DNA of 64,000 nt from positions 34,367-98,366 of the forward strand of contig NZ_NIJK01000012.1 in NCBI RefSeq assembly GCF_002836975.1. The letters run 5' to 3'. The notes below the pieces were generated by a model. That model was not told where the DNA came from. It ran no database searches and saw nothing but the letters and a program-made list of their open reading frames with translations. The DNA is from Shewanella indica. GTDB lineage: Bacteria; Pseudomonadota; Gammaproteobacteria; Enterobacterales; Shewanellaceae. The position numbers were made by a program, and so were the translations under genes. This document shows, in pieces, positions 51,586 through 60,092 of this stretch; the stretch's first letter is position 1; each line of letters opens with the position of its first letter.

Positions 51586-51599
51586 TTACGTTCGCGTAA
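51586..51599. promoter_or_regulatory. palindromic operator candidate for the branched-chain operon
   Basis: TTACGTTCGCGTAA contains the perfect arms TTACG and CGTAA with a four-base centre; ACGTCAA continues a further half-like repeat. It is 97 bases before the thiolase start. A MerR-type regulator, LiuR, controls such operons in Shewanella by binding similar ACGT-rich palindromes. Assignment to LiuR is inference. Confidence 0.5.
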
Positions 51600-51696
51600 A
51601 CGTCAAAGTGGCAACAACAGAGTGCAAATTTGCTGCACCTTACACCGCTGGCCTGCAGTTGGGCCGGTGTTTGGGTGCCCAACAAGGGAGTCAACA

Positions 51697-52878
51697 ATGA
51701 GTCGTCCTCAGGATATTGTTATCGTCGCCGCCAAACGAACCGCCATGGGCGGTTTTCAGGGCTGTCTTTCCACTGTGCCTTCTCCTCAGCTGGCGGCTTC
51801 CAGCATCAAGGCCTTGATGGAAACCACAGGTGTGAAGGGCGAACAGGTCGATGAAGTGCTGATGGGATGTGTATTGCCGGCCGGTCTGGGGCAGGCGCCT
51901 GCCAGACAGGCGGTTTTGGGGGCAGGTTTGCCCCAGTCTGTTGGCGCAACCACAGTCAACAAAGTGTGCGGCTCAGGGATGAAAACCGTGATGCTGGCGC
52001 ACGATCTTATCAAGGCCGGCAGTGCCAATATCGTGATTGCCGGTGGTATGGAGAGCATGAGTCAGGCGCCATATTTGCTGGATAAGGCTCGCGGCGGCAT
52101 GCGCATGGGGCACGGCAAGGTGCTGGATCATATGTTCCTCGATGGGCTGGAAGATGCCTATACAGGGGGCGCCATGGGAACCTTCGCCCAGAAAACCGCC
52201 GACGATTTTGGCCTGACCCGTGAAGCCATGGACGCCTTTGCCCTGAGCTCACTGGAAAAAGCCAATGCGGCCATTACCTCAGGTGCCTTCAAGGAGGAGA
52301 TAGTCCCGGTAACCGTAAGCAGCCGCCGCGGCGATACTCTGATTGATACCGATGAGCAGCCCGGCAATGCCCGCCCTGACAAGATCCCGGCGCTACGTCC
52401 CGCTTTTGCCAAAGACGGCACCATTACCGCCGCCAATTCCAGTTCGATTTCCGACGGTGCCGCCAGTTTGATGCTGATGAGCCGTGAGCAGGCTGAAAAC
52501 CTGGGGCTGGCAGTGATGGCTACCATCAAGGGCCATACTACCCATTCCCAAGAGCCGGCCATGTTTACTACGGCGCCTGTGGGTGCCATGCAAAAACTGT
52601 TGGCACAGACCGGCTGGAGTAAGGATGAGGTCGACCTTTTCGAAATCAACGAAGCCTTCGCCATGGTGACCATGTTGGCCATCAGCGAGTTGGGGCTGGA
52701 TGCCGCCAAGGTTAACGTCAATGGCGGTGCCTGTGCGCTTGGTCATCCGATAGGTTGCTCCGGCGCCCGTCTGTTGGTTACTCTCATTCATGCGCTCAAG
52801 GCCCGAGGCCTCAAGCGTGGTATGGCATCGCTGTGCATAGGTGGTGGTGAAGCCACAGCTATGGCGATTGAGATCTGA
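51697..52878 (+). CDS. acetyl-CoA acetyltransferase/2-methylacetoacetyl-CoA thiolase
   Basis: The 393-residue thiolase has the N-terminal catalytic Cys (NKVCGSGMKTVMLAH, near 90), the catalytic His segment NGGACALGHPIGCSG and the last Cys in SLCIGGGEA. It would release acetyl-CoA and propionyl-CoA from 2-methylacetoacetyl-CoA in isoleucine breakdown, or acetyl-CoA from acetoacetyl-CoA. ATG 51697 follows AAGGGAG. It heads a seven-gene operon whose other members form the valine pathway. In Shewanella oneidensis this gene follows metA in the same way. Confidence 0.9.
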   Translation: MSRPQDIVIVAAKRTAMGGFQGCLSTVPSPQLAASSIKALMETTGVKGEQVDEVLMGCVLPAGLGQAPARQAVLGAGLPQSVGATTVNKVCGSGMKTVMLAHDLIKAGSANIVIAGGMESMSQAPYLLDKARGGMRMGHGKVLDHMFLDGLEDAYTGGAMGTFAQKTADDFGLTREAMDAFALSSLEKANAAITSGAFKEEIVPVTVSSRRGDTLIDTDEQPGNARPDKIPALRPAFAKDGTITAANSSSISDGAASLMLMSREQAENLGLAVMATIKGHTTHSQEPAMFTTAPVGAMQKLLAQTGWSKDEVDLFEINEAFAMVTMLAISELGLDAAKVNVNGGACALGHPIGCSGARLLVTLIHALKARGLKRGMASLCIGGGEATAMAIEI

Positions 52879-53003
52879 TATCCCGTCGGCCGCGACAGCG
52901 GCCGGCAACAAATTAAAGTAATCAACAAGACAGGACACGGCGCCATCAAAAAGCAGCCACAAGAGCTGTAGGTGCGTCGTCCCACTACCTACAAGGAATT
53001 CTT

Positions 53004-54497
53004 ATGAGCACACAAGTCAAGCACTACATAGATGGCGAATTCGTCAACGGTTCCGGCAGCAAGCAGATCAATGTTACCAATCCGGCCAATAATGAAACCA
53101 TCGCCTTTATCAACTGTGCGACCCAGCCGGAAGTTGAGCGCGCCATCGCCAGCGCCAAGGAAGCCTTCAAGAGCTGGAAGGAAGTGGCCGTTTCCGAACG
53201 TGCTCGGGTTATGCTGCGCTATCAACACCTTTTGAAAGAACACCATGACGAGCTGGCCACCATTTTGGCCCAGGAAACGGGTAAAACCTTTGAAGATGCC
53301 AAGGGTGATGTCTGGCGCGGCATTGAAGTGGCCGAGCATGCCTGCAACATCGCCTCCTTGCTGATGGGTGAAACGGTTGAGAACGTGGCCCGCAGCATAG
53401 ATACCTACTCCTACACTCAGCCGCTGGGTGTCTGCGCCGGGATTACGCCATTCAACTTCCCGGCGATGATCCCGCTGTGGATGTTCCCGCTGGCTATCGC
53501 CTGCGGCAACACCTTCGTCCTCAAGCCGTCCGAGCAGGACCCAATGACGCCGCAGCGTCTGGTGGAGTTGTTTGAACAGGCCGGGGCTCCCAAGGGCGTG
53601 CTGCAGCTGGTTCATGGTGATAAAACGGCGGTTGATGTACTGCTGTCTCACCCGGATATCAAGGCGATTTCCTTTGTGGGCTCTGTGGGCGTGGGTCAGT
53701 ACATCTACAAGACAGGCACTGATAACCTCAAGCGGGTGCAGGCCTTTGCCGGTGCCAAGAACCACTGCGTGATCATGCCTGATGCCAACAAGCAGCAAGT
53801 GATCAATAACCTGGTGGGCGCCTCGGTTGGCGCTGCCGGTCAACGCTGTATGGCGCTGTCGGTCGCTGTGTTTGTCGGCGCCGCCAAAGAGTGGATCCCT
53901 GAGCTGAAAGAAGCCCTGTCCAAGGTGCGTCCCGGTCTTTGGGATGACAAGGAAGCCGGTTACGGCCCACTCATCAGCCCGGCCGCCAAAGAGCGTGTGC
54001 TCAAGCTTATCGCCGAGGGCAAGGCCGAAGGCGCCGAGTGTCTGCTTGATGGTTCCGACTGCACTGTACCCGGTTATGAGTCAGGCAACTGGGTCGGCCC
54101 GACCATGTTCGACAAGGTAACAACGGACATGAGCATCTACAAGGAAGAGATCTTCGGCCCTGTGCTCTGCTGTATGGAAGCCGAGTCGCTGGAAGATGCC
54201 ATTGAGCTGGTTAACGCCAGTCCTTACGGCAACGGCACCTCTATCTTTACTGCCAGCGGCGCCGCGGCGCGTAAGTACCAGCATGAAATCGAAGTGGGTC
54301 AGGTGGGTATCAACGTGCCCATTCCAGTGCCGCTGCCATTTTTCTCTTTCACGGGTTGGAAGGGTAGCTTCTACGGCGATCAGCACGCTTACGGCAAGCA
54401 GGCGGTGCGTTTCTACACAGAGACCAAGACCATCACCAGCCGTTGGTTCGAGTCTGATATCGCCTCTGGTCCCAACATGACTATCGCCCTCAAGTAA
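53004..54497 (+). CDS. mmsA: CoA-acylating methylmalonate-semialdehyde dehydrogenase
   Basis: The 497-residue aldehyde dehydrogenase converts methylmalonate semialdehyde plus CoA to propionyl-CoA, the last step of valine degradation. The [20 protein letters not shown] start, [20 protein letters not shown], and catalytic Cys in [17 protein letters not shown] are typical of MmsA, with the CoA-dependent enzyme lacking the usual general-base Glu in favour of Asn in CoA recognition. It lies 125 bases after the thiolase gene; the gap includes a GTCGGCCGC/GCGGCCGGC hairpin. AAGGA precedes the start. Confidence 0.94.
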   Translation: MSTQVKHYIDGEFVNGSGSKQINVTNPANNETIAFINCATQPEVERAIASAKEAFKSWKEVAVSERARVMLRYQHLLKEHHDELATILAQETGKTFEDAKGDVWRGIEVAEHACNIASLLMGETVENVARSIDTYSYTQPLGVCAGITPFNFPAMIPLWMFPLAIACGNTFVLKPSEQDPMTPQRLVELFEQAGAPKGVLQLVHGDKTAVDVLLSHPDIKAISFVGSVGVGQYIYKTGTDNLKRVQAFAGAKNHCVIMPDANKQQVINNLVGASVGAAGQRCMALSVAVFVGAAKEWIPELKEALSKVRPGLWDDKEAGYGPLISPAAKERVLKLIAEGKAEGAECLLDGSDCTVPGYESGNWVGPTMFDKVTTDMSIYKEEIFGPVLCCMEAESLEDAIELVNASPYGNGTSIFTASGAAARKYQHEIEVGQVGINVPIPVPLPFFSFTGWKGSFYGDQHAYGKQAVRFYTETKTITSRWFESDIASGPNMTIALK

Positions 54498-54511
54498 CAG
54501 TGTGAGCCCAA

Positions 54512-54541
54512 GGGCACCGGCAATGGCCGGTGCCCCTTTTT
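54512..54541 (+). terminator. intrinsic terminator-like hairpin inside the operon
   Basis: GGCACCGGC pairs with GCCGGTGCC across AATG, followed by five Ts, between mmsA and the acyl-CoA dehydrogenase gene. It probably reduces rather than stops downstream transcription. Confidence 0.75.
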
Positions 54542-54620
54542 AATCGCAACAGTAAATAACAAGAGATCCGGCATCACCGGATCACCGCAAGACGCAGAGA
54601 TCTGCGCACAGGAGTCAAGC

Positions 54621-55778
54621 ATGGATTTCAATCTCAACGAAGATCAGCGCCAATTCGCCGAGCTGGCCCGTCAGTTTGCCGCCGATGAACTGGCCCCATT
54701 TGCCGCCAAATGGGATGAGGAGCATCACTTTCCCAAAGACGTGATCCAAAGAGCCGGGGAGCTGGGATTCTGTTCACTCTATTCTCCCGAGTCGGAAGGC
54801 GGCATGGGCCTGTCGCGTCTGGATGCCTCGATTATTTTTGAAGAGCTGGCCAAGGGCTGCACTGCCACCACAGCCATGCTGACCATTCACAACATGGCCA
54901 CCTGGATGGTGACGACCTGGGGCCAGCAAAGTCTGCGGGCCGAGTGGTCTGAAGCGCTGACCACAGGCAGCAAGCTGGCTTCTTACTGCCTGACCGAGCC
55001 GGGTTCAGGCAGTGACGCCGCTTCACTTGCCACCCGCGCCGAGCGCGACGGCGATGAGTATGTGATTAACGGCTCCAAGATGTTTATCTCGGGCGCCGGC
55101 GCCACCGAGCTTTTGGTGGTGATGTGCCGCACCGGCGAGGCCGGCCCCAAGGGCATTTCGGCCATTGCCATCCCGGCAGATGCCAAGGGCGTTATCTACG
55201 GCAAGGCCGAGGACAAGATGGGCTGGAACGCCCAGCCAACCAGACTCATTACTTTTGAAAACGTGCGGGTGCCGGTCAATCATCTGTTGGGTGAGGAAGG
55301 CCAGGGCTTTACCTTCGCCATGAAGGGCCTGGATGGCGGCCGCATCAATATCGCCACCTGCTCTGTGGGTACTGCTCAGGCTGCGCTTGAGCGCGCCACC
55401 GAATATATGCATGAGCGCAAGCAGTTCGGCAAACCACTGGCCGCCTTCCAGGCGCTGCAGTTCAAGCTGGCCGACATGGCCACAGAACTGGTCGCCGCGC
55501 GGCAGATGGTGCGTCTGGCGGCATTTAAGCTGGACAGCGGCGATCCCGAAGCCACGGCTTATTGCGCCATGGCCAAGCGTTTTGCCACAGACATAGGGTT
55601 TGCCGTGTGTGACAGCGCGCTGCAAATTCACGGCGGTTACGGCTACATCCGCGAATACCCGCTGGAGCGACATTTCCGTGATGTACGGGTACACCAGATC
55701 CTGGAAGGAACCAATGAGATTATGCGCCTTATCATCGCCCGCCGCCTGCTGGATGAGCATGCCGGCGAGATCCTCTAA
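54621..55778 (+). CDS. acyl-CoA dehydrogenase (isobutyryl/2-methylbutyryl-CoA type)
   Basis: The 385-residue FAD enzyme shows the family segments: YCLTEPGSGSDAASLATRAE, MFISGAGATELLVVMCRTGE, KMGWNAQPTRLITFENVRVP and the catalytic Glu in QILEGTNEIMRLIIARRLL. Position of that Glu near the C-terminus and the operon context fit isobutyryl-CoA dehydrogenase of valine breakdown. GGAG precedes the ATG. It is followed by enoyl-CoA hydratase after 37 bases. Confidence 0.92.
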   Translation: MDFNLNEDQRQFAELARQFAADELAPFAAKWDEEHHFPKDVIQRAGELGFCSLYSPESEGGMGLSRLDASIIFEELAKGCTATTAMLTIHNMATWMVTTWGQQSLRAEWSEALTTGSKLASYCLTEPGSGSDAASLATRAERDGDEYVINGSKMFISGAGATELLVVMCRTGEAGPKGISAIAIPADAKGVIYGKAEDKMGWNAQPTRLITFENVRVPVNHLLGEEGQGFTFAMKGLDGGRINIATCSVGTAQAALERATEYMHERKQFGKPLAAFQALQFKLADMATELVAARQMVRLAAFKLDSGDPEATAYCAMAKRFATDIGFAVCDSALQIHGGYGYIREYPLERHFRDVRVHQILEGTNEIMRLIIARRLLDEHAGEIL

Positions 55779-55815
55779 GGCCACACCCATTTAACCGAAT
55801 TGCAAGGAGTCATTC

Positions 55816-56589
55816 ATGTCTTTTTTGATTGAGCATATCGAAGGCCATACGGCTGTTCTGACCATCAACAATCCACCGGCCAACACCTGGACGGCCGAGA
55901 GCCTCAATGAACTGCGTCTCAAGGTGGAAGAGCTCAACAATGATCCCGATATCTATGCCTTGGTACTGACAGGGGAAGGGGAGAAATTCTTCTCGGCCGG
56001 CGCCGATCTTAAGCTGTTTGCCGACGGTGATAAAGGCAATGCCGCCACCATGGCACGCTGTTTTGGCGAAGCATTTGAAACCCTGAGCGCCTTTCGTGGT
56101 GTGTCTATTGCCGCCATTAACGGCTATGCCATGGGCGGCGGTTTGGAAGTGGCACTGGCCTGTGATATCCGTATCGCCGAAGAGCAGGCGCAGCTGGCAT
56201 TACCCGAGGCCACAGTCGGCCTGCTGCCTTGTGCCGGCGGCACCCAGAATCTGACCGCTCTGGTCGGTGAGGGCTGGGCCAAGCGGATGATTCTTTGCGG
56301 TGAGCGAATCGATGCCGCCAAGGCCCGTGAGATTGGCCTGGTCGAAGAGGTCGTTGGTAAGGGCGAGGCCCTGAGCGCCGCCATTGCGCTGGCGACCAAG
56401 GCCGCCAAGCAGAGCCCATCTAGCGTGACCGTTTGCAAGCAGTTGATCCAGGCTGGACGTAATATGCCAAGAGCTCAGGCACTGCCGCTGGAGCGTGAGC
56501 TGTTTGTGGCTCTGTTTGACACCCAAGATCAGAAAGAAGGGGTCAATGCCTTCCTGGAGAAGCGCGCAGCCAACTGGAAAAACGCATAA
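55816..56589 (+). CDS. enoyl-CoA hydratase (methacrylyl-CoA hydration)
   Basis: The 257-residue crotonase-fold enzyme has the oxyanion-hole segments FSAGADLKLFADGD and YAMGGGLEVALACDIRIAEE. The catalytic pair of this family is only partly recognisable (LALPEATVGLLPCAGGTQNL). In the operon it would hydrate methacrylyl-CoA to 3-hydroxyisobutyryl-CoA, or tiglyl-CoA for isoleucine. AAGGAGT precedes the ATG. Confidence 0.9.
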   Translation: MSFLIEHIEGHTAVLTINNPPANTWTAESLNELRLKVEELNNDPDIYALVLTGEGEKFFSAGADLKLFADGDKGNAATMARCFGEAFETLSAFRGVSIAAINGYAMGGGLEVALACDIRIAEEQAQLALPEATVGLLPCAGGTQNLTALVGEGWAKRMILCGERIDAAKAREIGLVEEVVGKGEALSAAIALATKAAKQSPSSVTVCKQLIQAGRNMPRAQALPLERELFVALFDTQDQKEGVNAFLEKRAANWKNA

Positions 56590-56601
56590 GGAGGCGCTGA
56601 T

Positions 56602-57714
56602 ATGAGTCATGAAGTGGTATTTCAGACCCTGGGAACCGCCAGCGGCAAGTTGATTGGTGTGGCCACACTTACTGTAGAAAAAGCACTCAATGCACTGAAC
56701 CTCAACATGGTGCGTTTGCTGGCCAAGCAGTTGGCTGCCTGGAAACAGGATGAACAGATTGCCTGCGTGATCCTCGACGGCAGCGGCGACAAGGCCTTTT
56801 GCGCCGGTGGTGATGTGCGGGCGCTGTATCAGGCGCAGCAGGCCAATCCCGGCAGTTACACCCAGGAAGCCCGGGTGTTTTTCGAAGAGGAGTATCGGCT
56901 CGACTTTCAGCTGCATACCTTCGGTAAGCCTGTATTGGTTTGGGGCGACGGCATAGTGATGGGTGGCGGTCTGGGGCTGATGATAGGTGCCAGCCACAGA
57001 GTGTTGACCGAGCGTTCGCGCATCGCCATGCCCGAGGTCACCATAGGCCTATACCCGGATGTCGGCGGCAGCTATTTTCTCGGCCGCATGCCGGGTAAAA
57101 CAGGGCTGTTTCTCGGCCTGACCGCCTACAATATGAATGCGGCCGATGCCCGTTATACCGGCATTGGCAATCATTTTCTGGCCTCAACGGATAAAGAGCG
57201 CATGCTCGATGCCATGGCGACGGTGAACTGGGGCAATAACACCAGTCTCAACCAGCAGAAGCTGCATGATCTGCTCAATGAACTGGAAACCCAGAGTGAA
57301 GAGCGTCCCGGCAGCAGTCGCTTGAAGGGCCATCAGGCTCAGATTGATGAGCTGATGACCGGGGATATGGCGGAAATTCTCGCCAAGATGCAGACCTTGG
57401 AAACCGAAGAGGGCTGGTTGCAGCGTGCCCGTGACACCATGCTGAGCGGTAGCCCGCTGAGCTGGGCGCTGGCCTACGAGCAGTCAAGGCTTGGGACCGA
57501 TATGAGCCTGGCGGATTGTTTCCGCTTCGAGCTGGGTCTCAGCCTCAACTGCTGCGCCATAGGTGATTTTTGTGAGGGTGTCAGGGCGCTGCTTATCGAC
57601 AAGGACCGTAATCCCAACTGGCGTTACGGCAAGGGCAAGATAGCACCGCAAGAAGCGGTATCTGCCTTGCTCGAGTCGCCATTTGAACATGAACACCCAT
57701 TGGCCGATCTGTAA
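56602..57714 (+). CDS. 3-hydroxyisobutyryl-CoA hydrolase-like protein
   Basis: The 370-residue crotonase-fold enzyme matches the HIBCH family: VEKALNALNLNMVRLLAKQL, DGSGDKAFCAGGDVRALYQA, GDGIVMGGGLGLMIGASHRV and PEVTIGLYPDVGGSYFL. The last segment carries the Glu/Asp active-site pair. It releases free 3-hydroxyisobutyrate from its CoA ester, which prevents build-up of methacrylyl-CoA. It begins 12 bases after the hydratase with GGAGG as binding site. Confidence 0.92.
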   Translation: MSHEVVFQTLGTASGKLIGVATLTVEKALNALNLNMVRLLAKQLAAWKQDEQIACVILDGSGDKAFCAGGDVRALYQAQQANPGSYTQEARVFFEEEYRLDFQLHTFGKPVLVWGDGIVMGGGLGLMIGASHRVLTERSRIAMPEVTIGLYPDVGGSYFLGRMPGKTGLFLGLTAYNMNAADARYTGIGNHFLASTDKERMLDAMATVNWGNNTSLNQQKLHDLLNELETQSEERPGSSRLKGHQAQIDELMTGDMAEILAKMQTLETEEGWLQRARDTMLSGSPLSWALAYEQSRLGTDMSLADCFRFELGLSLNCCAIGDFCEGVRALLIDKDRNPNWRYGKGKIAPQEAVSALLESPFEHEHPLADL

Positions 57715-57755
57715 CAGATGTCGGCAAACAAGATTCCAACAGGGAGAGCAAACAG

Positions 57756-58655
57756 ATGACAACAGTGGCTTTTATTGGTTTGGGCAACATGGGTGGGCCG
57801 ATGGCGGTCAACCTGATCAAGGCCGGGATGACTGTTCGGGTATTCGATCTGGTGCCGGCGGCGATGCAGAGCCTGGCAGAGCAGGGGGCTATAACTGCCC
57901 AGAGCGCCTGTGGCGCAGCGGCGGGTGCCGATGTGGTGGTAACCATGTTGCCGGCCGGCAAGCATGTGCGTAGCCTGTACCTCGGCAGCGAGCAGCAGCA
58001 AGGGCTGCTGGATGTTGTGGCCGAGGGAACCTTGCTTATCGATTCATCGACCATAGATGCCGACAGCGCCCGCACTGTGGCGGCTGCATCGGCCGCCAAA
58101 GGGCTTGAGTTTGTTGATGCGCCGGTTTCCGGTGGCACCGCCGGGGCCGCAGCCGGTACGCTGACCTTTATCTGCGGCGGCAGCGATGCAGGTTTTGCCA
58201 AGGCCAAACCCGTTCTCGAGTGTATGGGCGCCAATATTTTCCATGCAGGCAGTGCCGGAGCCGGTCAGGTTGCCAAAATCTGCAATAACATGCTGTTGTC
58301 TGTCTTGATGGTGGGTACCAGCGAGGCGCTGAGTCTGGGGATAGATAATGGTTTGGATCCCAAGGTGCTGTCAGATATCATGAAAGTTTCGAGCGGCGGC
58401 AACTGGACCTTGGAGAAATACAACCCCTGTCCCGGGGTGATGCCAAGCGTGCCATCGTCCAATGACTATCAGGGCGGGTTTATGGTGGATCTTATGGTTA
58501 AGGACCTCGGCTTGTCCCAGGAAGCAGCGCTGTCCAGCCAGTCGAGCACCCCCATGGGCGCACTGGCGCGCAGCCTCTATGTCAATCATGCCCGCAAGGG
58601 TAATGGTCGTCGCGATTTTTCCAGTATTTTTGAACAATTCAAGCAAGAGAAATAA
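57756..58655 (+). CDS. mmsB: 3-hydroxyisobutyrate dehydrogenase
   Basis: The 299-residue NAD enzyme begins TVAFIGLGNMGGPMAVNLIK (Rossmann nucleotide-binding loop), continues with FVDAPVSGGTAGAAAGTLTF (substrate-binding signature) and has the catalytic Lys in GAGQVAKICNNM. The family oxidises 3-hydroxyisobutyrate to methylmalonate semialdehyde, the substrate of MmsA two genes upstream. AGGGAGAG precedes the start. Confidence 0.94.
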   Translation: MTTVAFIGLGNMGGPMAVNLIKAGMTVRVFDLVPAAMQSLAEQGAITAQSACGAAAGADVVVTMLPAGKHVRSLYLGSEQQQGLLDVVAEGTLLIDSSTIDADSARTVAAASAAKGLEFVDAPVSGGTAGAAAGTLTFICGGSDAGFAKAKPVLECMGANIFHAGSAGAGQVAKICNNMLLSVLMVGTSEALSLGIDNGLDPKVLSDIMKVSSGGNWTLEKYNPCPGVMPSVPSSNDYQGGFMVDLMVKDLGLSQEAALSSQSSTPMGALARSLYVNHARKGNGRRDFSSIFEQFKQEK

Positions 58656-58665
58656 GGATAACCCA

Positions 58666-59421
58666 ATGGATGTAAAAGGTAAGGTAGTCGCCATCACAGG
58701 TGGAGCCGGTGGACTGGGTCTGGCGATGGCGCAGGAGCTGGCCGCAGCCGGTGCCCGTCTGGCGCTGATCGATGTGGATCAGGACCGTCTGGAGCAAGCC
58801 TGTGCTCTGCTGGGCGAGACCGAAGTGCAGGGTTATGCGGTGGACATCACAGATGAAGAAGATGTGATGGCAACCTTTCAGTACATTCTGGAAGATTTTG
58901 GTCAGCTAAATGTGCTGGTAAACAACGCGGGTATTTTGCGTGACGGCATGTTGATTAAAGCCAAAGAGGGCCAGGTGACAGACCGTATGTCGCTGGAGCA
59001 GTTCCAGTCGGTTATCAATGTAAACCTGAGCGGCAGTTTCCTCTGTGGCCGAGAAGCCGCCGCTGCCATGATAAGCTCTGGTCAGGAAGGGGTGATTATC
59101 AATATCTCCAGCCTGGCTCGGGCCGGCAATGTGGGGCAGAGCAACTATGCCGCCTCCAAGGCAGGTGTCGCTGCTATGGCGGTGGGCTGGGCCAAAGAGC
59201 TGGCGCGCTACAAGATCCGGGCCGCTGCTGTTGCACCCGGGGTTATCGCCACCGAAATGACCGCCGCCATGAAACCGGAAGCGCTGGAGCGCCTGGAGAA
59301 AATGGTACCGGTCGGCCGTCTGGGTGATGCCGCTGAAATCGCCTCGACAGTCAAATTCATCATTGAAAACGACTATGTCAATGGCCGGGTATTTGAAATT
59401 GACGGCGGTATCCGCCTGTAA
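58666..59421 (+). CDS. SDR-family oxidoreductase (3-hydroxy-2-methylbutyryl-CoA dehydrogenase-like)
   Basis: The 251-residue enzyme has TGGAGGLG, NNAG (LVNNAGILRDGMLIK), catalytic Ser and YAASK in SNYAASKAGV, all canonical for classical SDRs, in contrast to the degenerate SDR at 49 kb. As the last gene of a branched-chain operon it likely oxidises 3-hydroxy-2-methylbutyryl-CoA in isoleucine breakdown, matching the thiolase. AAGGATAAC precedes the ATG at 58666, 10 bases after mmsB. Confidence 0.88.
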   Translation: MDVKGKVVAITGGAGGLGLAMAQELAAAGARLALIDVDQDRLEQACALLGETEVQGYAVDITDEEDVMATFQYILEDFGQLNVLVNNAGILRDGMLIKAKEGQVTDRMSLEQFQSVINVNLSGSFLCGREAAAAMISSGQEGVIINISSLARAGNVGQSNYAASKAGVAAMAVGWAKELARYKIRAAAVAPGVIATEMTAAMKPEALERLEKMVPVGRLGDAAEIASTVKFIIENDYVNGRVFEIDGGIRL

Positions 59422-59453
59422 TTCAATGCCTTGAGATCAAGGCCAAAATAGAT

Positions 59454-59503
59454 ATCATCCCTGTTCTTTACTGGGTTTCAAACAAAGGCAGGGATGATGT
59501 TTT
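59454..59503 (+). terminator. terminator of the branched-chain operon
   Basis: ATCATCCCTG (59454-59463) pairs perfectly with CAGGGATGAT (59489-59498), with CTTT/AAAG extending inside, followed by four Ts. Confidence 0.82.
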
Positions 59504-59804
59504 CTTCCTCCACCAGGCAGCTTGTTTGTTAATTTTCTTTTGCCATGATGCGCTGCAGCTCTATGTGAACGATGGCGATAAGTTGGTGAATATCTTCTCT
59601 GAACTTATGTACTTCTATGAGGATTTGGCCGGTGAGCGGGATGAAACCGGCGAACGCGCCAGGGTCTTGCAAAAGTTATCATTCTGCAATGGTGAGGCGT
59701 AGATACTTGTCCGCTTTGTATTACAGACGTTGACAATTCTTGTCTCGGATTGAACAATCCCCCCTAATAAAAGTTAAAAGTACCAGAGGTATCGACACTC
59801 ACCC
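59504..59804. other. intergenic region with an open-frame fragment
   Basis: No complete gene is supported. Bases about 59551-59701 read as protein-like on both strands: plus-strand LQLYVNDGDKLVNIFSELMY to a TAG at 59699-59701, and minus-strand AFAGFIPLTGQILIEVHKFR to a TAA at 59529-59531. Neither has a convincing start and ribosome-binding site, so a decayed gene remnant is the best reading. Confidence is low. Confidence 0.3.
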
Positions 59805-60026
59805 ATGCATTGGTTGGAGAAACAGATTAAGCGCCTGCTTTTGTTGGTGGGAATTGCGGGTGTCATGGTAATCTATTTCGGATTCTTCTATCTGCTTCTC
59901 AGCGGTCGCTCTACTGAACCCATCACCTGGTACTATTTGCTTTCACCTTGGATCTGCATCTTTTTTGGATTATCCAGTTTGCAGCAGTACAGGGTGTTGC
60001 AGTGGTTCTGCGCCAAATTTAAATAA
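59805..60026 (+). CDS. small membrane protein, unknown function
   Basis: The 73-residue protein has two strongly hydrophobic segments (about residues 10-32 and 42-60) and a basic C-terminus (WFCAKFK). The ribosome-binding site is weak (AGAGG 14 bases upstream), which lowers confidence, but the membrane-protein character is clear. It lies between the branched-chain operon and the S9 peptidase gene. No family is recognised. Confidence 0.5.
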   Translation: MHWLEKQIKRLLLLVGIAGVMVIYFGFFYLLLSGRSTEPITWYYLLSPWICIFFGLSSLQQYRVLQWFCAKFK

Positions 60027-60092
60027 CAACACAAGACTTAAGTTGTAGTAGTTTCAATCTGCCTGAGGGTGGGTGTTGGGGGAAACGAAACC

